DNA of 21,533 nucleotides from Chromera velia (taxonomy: Eukaryota; Sar; Chromeraceae): contig JAHBMJ010003291.1 in NCBI GenBank assembly GCA_018398765.1, forward strand, positions 70,001 through 91,533. The letters are read 5' to 3'. The notes under the pieces were generated by a model. That model ran no database searches. It saw only the letters and a list, made by a program, of their open reading frames with translations, and was not told the origin of the DNA. Positions 18,973 to 21,533 of the stretch are shown one piece after another; position 1 is the first letter of the stretch; the number at the start of each line of letters is the position of its first letter. Position numbers and translations under genes: made by a program.

Positions 18973-19896
18973 ATGACTCGAGGGGACCAGAGAGACAGAG
19001 ACCGCGCACGAGCACAGGCACGTGCAAAGGCCTCAACCAAGGGAGGGGCCTCTCAGATCGAGGCCAACAACAAAGCAATGACGGTGCTCTGCTCGCAGTG
19101 CAGACAACCATTCATGTGTACAGGTGCGTGTATTAGTGTGTCGGTAGGGATCACTTTATACCTATGTGCTGTCGCGATGCTCCTCTGACGAGTCTTCTGC
19201 CCCTTCCTGCATGGCCGGACGCTCTCCACTTGACTGTCTGTATCCTTGGAGGACTTTTTTCTTTGTCTGGTCGTTCCAGAGTTCTTCCTTTGTCTGGTCG
19301 TTCCAGAGTTCTTCCTTTGTCTGATCGTTCCAGAGTTCTTCCTTTGTCTGGTCGTTCCAGAGTTCTTCCTTTGTCTGGTCGTTCCAGAGTTCTTCCTTTG
19401 TCTGATCGTTCCAGAGTTCTTCCTTTGTCTGGTCGTTCCAGAGTTCTTCCTTTGTCTGGTCGTTCCAGAGTTCTTCCTTTGTCTGGTCGTTCCAGAGTTC
19501 TTCCTTTGTCTGGTCGTTCCAGAGTTCTTCCTTTGTCTGGTCGTTCCAGAGTTCAGACTTTTGATTGTAGGACTCTCGTTGGATCCTTGTAGGAAGAAAG
19601 GAACAAGAAGATGGATGTCCGCATATCGCAAATTTCCCACACCATAAACCCTCGATATGTATGTATGTATGTATGTGTGTATGTATGTATGTATGTATGT
19701 ATGCATGTATGTATGTATGTATGTATATGTACATATATATACGCGCGCGTGTGTGTGTGTGTGCGTGCGTGCGTACGTGTGGTCACTCAATTGTGCATGT
19801 ATGGATGCAGTGAACAACAAGGTTTTGGAACAACACGTAAGCGCAAAGCATCCGAAGCACACGGTCAAAGACTGCTTTCCCGACAAAGCCACATGA
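18973..19896 (+). CDS. SERF/ZNF706-like small C2H2 zinc-finger protein, 2 exons, 78 aa
   Basis: Exon 1 (18973-19123) begins MTRGDQRDRDRARAQARAK, the 4F5/SERF-type N-terminus shared by small basic proteins of the ZNF706/At2g23090 group. Exon 2 (19811-19896) is joined in phase 1 across a GTGCGT donor and a GATGCAG acceptor. Together they encode one zinc finger, Cys40-x2-Cys43 and His59-x4-His64, ending in the family-typical HVSAKHPK. The total of 78 residues is the expected size (ZNF706 is 76). Human ZNF706 and SERF proteins are nuclear/cytosolic and have been linked to transcription control and to amyloid-type aggregation; the role here is not shown. The start ATG lies after a purine-rich leader and gives the expected family N-terminus. 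The 687-bp intron is filled with tandem repeats. Confidence 0.93.
19262..19555 (+). repeat. 11-copy 27-bp minisatellite in the zinc-finger gene intron
   Basis: The unit (core CTGGTCGTTCCAGAGTTCTT) is repeated 11 times and is nearly identical throughout. Units 3 and 6 share one G-to-A change (CTGATCG), which suggests block duplication of three units. Because 27 is a multiple of three and the unit lacks stops in several frames, long open frames run through it on both strands (for example ELWNDQTKE repeats on the minus strand); I do not regard them as genes. Confidence 0.95.
19656..19770 (+). repeat. (GTAT)n(GT)n microsatellite before the exon 2 acceptor
   Basis: GTAT/ATGT tetranucleotide units, with one CATG interruption, pass into a GT-rich tract with CGCGCG and CGTGCGTG variants. 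The block ends about 40 bp upstream of the exon 2 acceptor at 19809-19810. Confidence 0.85.
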
Positions 19897-21309
19897 CACA
19901 AAGAAGTGCACAAACAGCAGCAGAAGGATCGAACGAAAGGGGAGGAAATACTCTTCTTCCCTCCCTTCCTTCTGAGTTTCCTTCCTTCTTTTGAGTTTTG
20001 TTGCTGCCATGGGGTGGAAGGAGGCAGGGAGGGAGGGAGGGACAGTCTGTTGACGGCTAGCTGGTCGAAGCAAATTTGTGTAAAGGAGGTCGGGCACTTT
20101 CATCTGTCTGATGACAAAGGAGGCTTTGTGCATGTGCGCGGCAATCCATGCAGGCAGGGCAACTTGACTTTACTCATGGGGGGGTGCAGAATGCTTCTAG
20201 AAGAAACCTGCAAGGAAGGAAGGAAGGTTGACGATGAGAGAGGTTGATTTTCTGAGTAATGGACGGAGGCTTGACTGAGGTTGTCATTCCCTCTCCCGTC
20301 ACGCACGTGCATGGATCAGGGGGTCCGTCAGCAGGGGGTGCAGCGGTAGGAGAGTGAGATTTCAAAAGGAAAACAGCGAACAAGGCGGGAAAGAGGAAGG
20401 GAAAGGAGCGGAACAATCAGTCTGCCTTCCGTTCCGTCCTCTATCTCCTTCCTTTGTTGTGCATGGGTGGGTGGGTCTCTCTGCTTCCTTCCTTCCTTCC
20501 TTCCTCCCTTTCTTCCTTCCTTCCTTCCTTCTTGCATGGGTGGAGGGAATTAATGAATGTTGGTTGGTTGAAAGAAAAAACTCTTCTTGTCTCCTCGTGT
20601 CTGCATGATGTTCCCTTTCCACAAATAGCTACTTGCTCCTCCACCACTCTAGCTCTCCTCATTTCCAAATCTCTCTAGCTCTCTCCTCTCTTGCTGCTTC
20701 TTCTCCTTCTTTTTCTTCTTTCGTTACTGCTGCTGTACTGGTGCATGACTGAGGGAAGGGAAGGGACGGTCCCCCACGTGCGAGATGGCTGCTGGCAAGT
20801 TGCGGTCAAGCAGAACTTTCACCCACTGAGAGCTGAGGGAGGGAGGGAGGGAGAGGAATGTTGACGGAAGAGGGCGAGGGGGAAGAATTCTTCAAATTTA
20901 ATTAAAAAGAACGACGAATTAATCAATCTATGCATTCATTCATTCGGTTGGGTCATTCCCCCTGTTAGATACGCGAGTCTTCGATTCTTAATGGTCGGTC
21001 TGGTCTCTTAATTTGCATGCATCAACTAATTAATTCGGAATTAAATCGACAGGCAGTTTCTTTTTTTTCACACACGCACATGCACACGCACATGCATGCA
21101 TTCAGACAAAGAGGGATCGAGACTGGCAGAGAGAGAGAGAGAGCTGCTTGGTGCTTCACTCACTGGCTGTATACCTCTGGTTACTGTGGTTCGTTCGAGA
21201 AATGTTCAAGAAGTAAGGACGTACGTTGTGCAAACCCATGCAAACAAAATATGTATATGTAACTGGCATGCCTGCCTGCCTTGAGAACTGATTGGTTGAA
21301 TCTCTCTCT

Positions 21310-21349
<40 letters not shown>

Positions 21350-21533
21350 GCCGTTTATTTCTTTCCTGCGTGAATCGAATCGCTCGGCTCTTGCGTGAGC
21401 CCTCAATGTCAAATATGTTTTTCTTTCCCTTCTTTCCCTTCTCTTCATACTTCTCTTTCTTCGTCTATTTCACTCTTTCCCTGTTAGTGTCCTCCTTCCT
21501 CTCCCTCTCCCCCTCCGCCTCCTCCCCCCCCCC
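19897..21533. other. Gene-free end of the window with simple repeats
   Basis: I see no convincing exon. The first part is presumably 3' untranslated sequence of the zinc-finger gene. The rest contains (GGAA)n/(CCTT)n tracts (for example 20213-20226 and about 20489-20531), a (GA)n run near 21127-21143 and a (TC)n run at about 21301-21344. The last 40 bases are C-rich. Frames of about 60-110 residues here are low-complexity and overlap on both strands. Confidence 0.55.

Noticed and set aside
19053-19913. 286-residue minus-strand frame and the overlapping 190-residue frame
   Set aside because: Both are created by the stop-free 27-bp minisatellite and GTAT repeats inside the zinc-finger gene intron and overlap its true exons.
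1-21533. tRNA or rRNA genes
   Set aside because: I found no cloverleaf-compatible A- and B-box pair and no recognisable rRNA core sequence on either strand by reading.

Overview
The window is eukaryotic nuclear DNA. Its genes are split by many GT-AG introns, it has no operons or Shine-Dalgarno signals, it is rich in microsatellites and it carries hAT-type DNA transposons. The main gene encodes an EngB-type GTPase whose N-terminus reads as a signal peptide ending in Ala-Ser-Ala followed by Phe. That is the classic entry signal of a red-algal-derived complex plastid, so the source is probably a photosynthetic alga with such a plastid. My best guess is a chromerid such as Chromera; a stramenopile is possible. 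The species is inferred, not shown.

Layout. 1-2887 is AT-rich and non-genic. It has a cluster of four 16-bp palindromes and a 1184-bp non-autonomous hAT element (992-2175) with an 8-bp target duplication. 2888-10465 (minus) is a 12-exon engB gene; I joined its exons by hand and all splice phases agree, giving 840 residues, about four times the size of bacterial EngB. Several of its introns carry repeats that duplicate splice-site sequence. 10466-11789 is the divergent intergenic region and holds one copy of a dispersed ~172-bp repeat.

11790-15191 (plus) is a single-pass membrane protein: a run of 20 Thr, a WSC domain, a transmembrane helix, a basic juxtamembrane segment and a cytoplasmic domain I do not recognise. 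The exon for that domain is duplicated in tandem, in the same frame, directly after two TGA stops (15195-15476). A short fragment of a second WSC exon lies inverted in one intron.

16372-17668 is a second hAT element, again with an 8-bp target duplication, and it still carries a decayed transposase start with a BED-like zinc finger. 18619-18792 is the second copy of the dispersed repeat. 18973-19896 (plus) is a two-exon SERF/ZNF706-like small zinc-finger protein with an 11-copy 27-bp minisatellite in its intron. From 19897 to the end I see no gene.

The three genes do not form an obvious pathway: one is probably a plastid ribosome-assembly GTPase, one a surface or secretory-pathway receptor-like protein, one a small nucleic-acid or proteostasis-type zinc-finger protein. 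The best candidate for something undescribed is the WSC membrane protein with its duplicated cytoplasmic domain.
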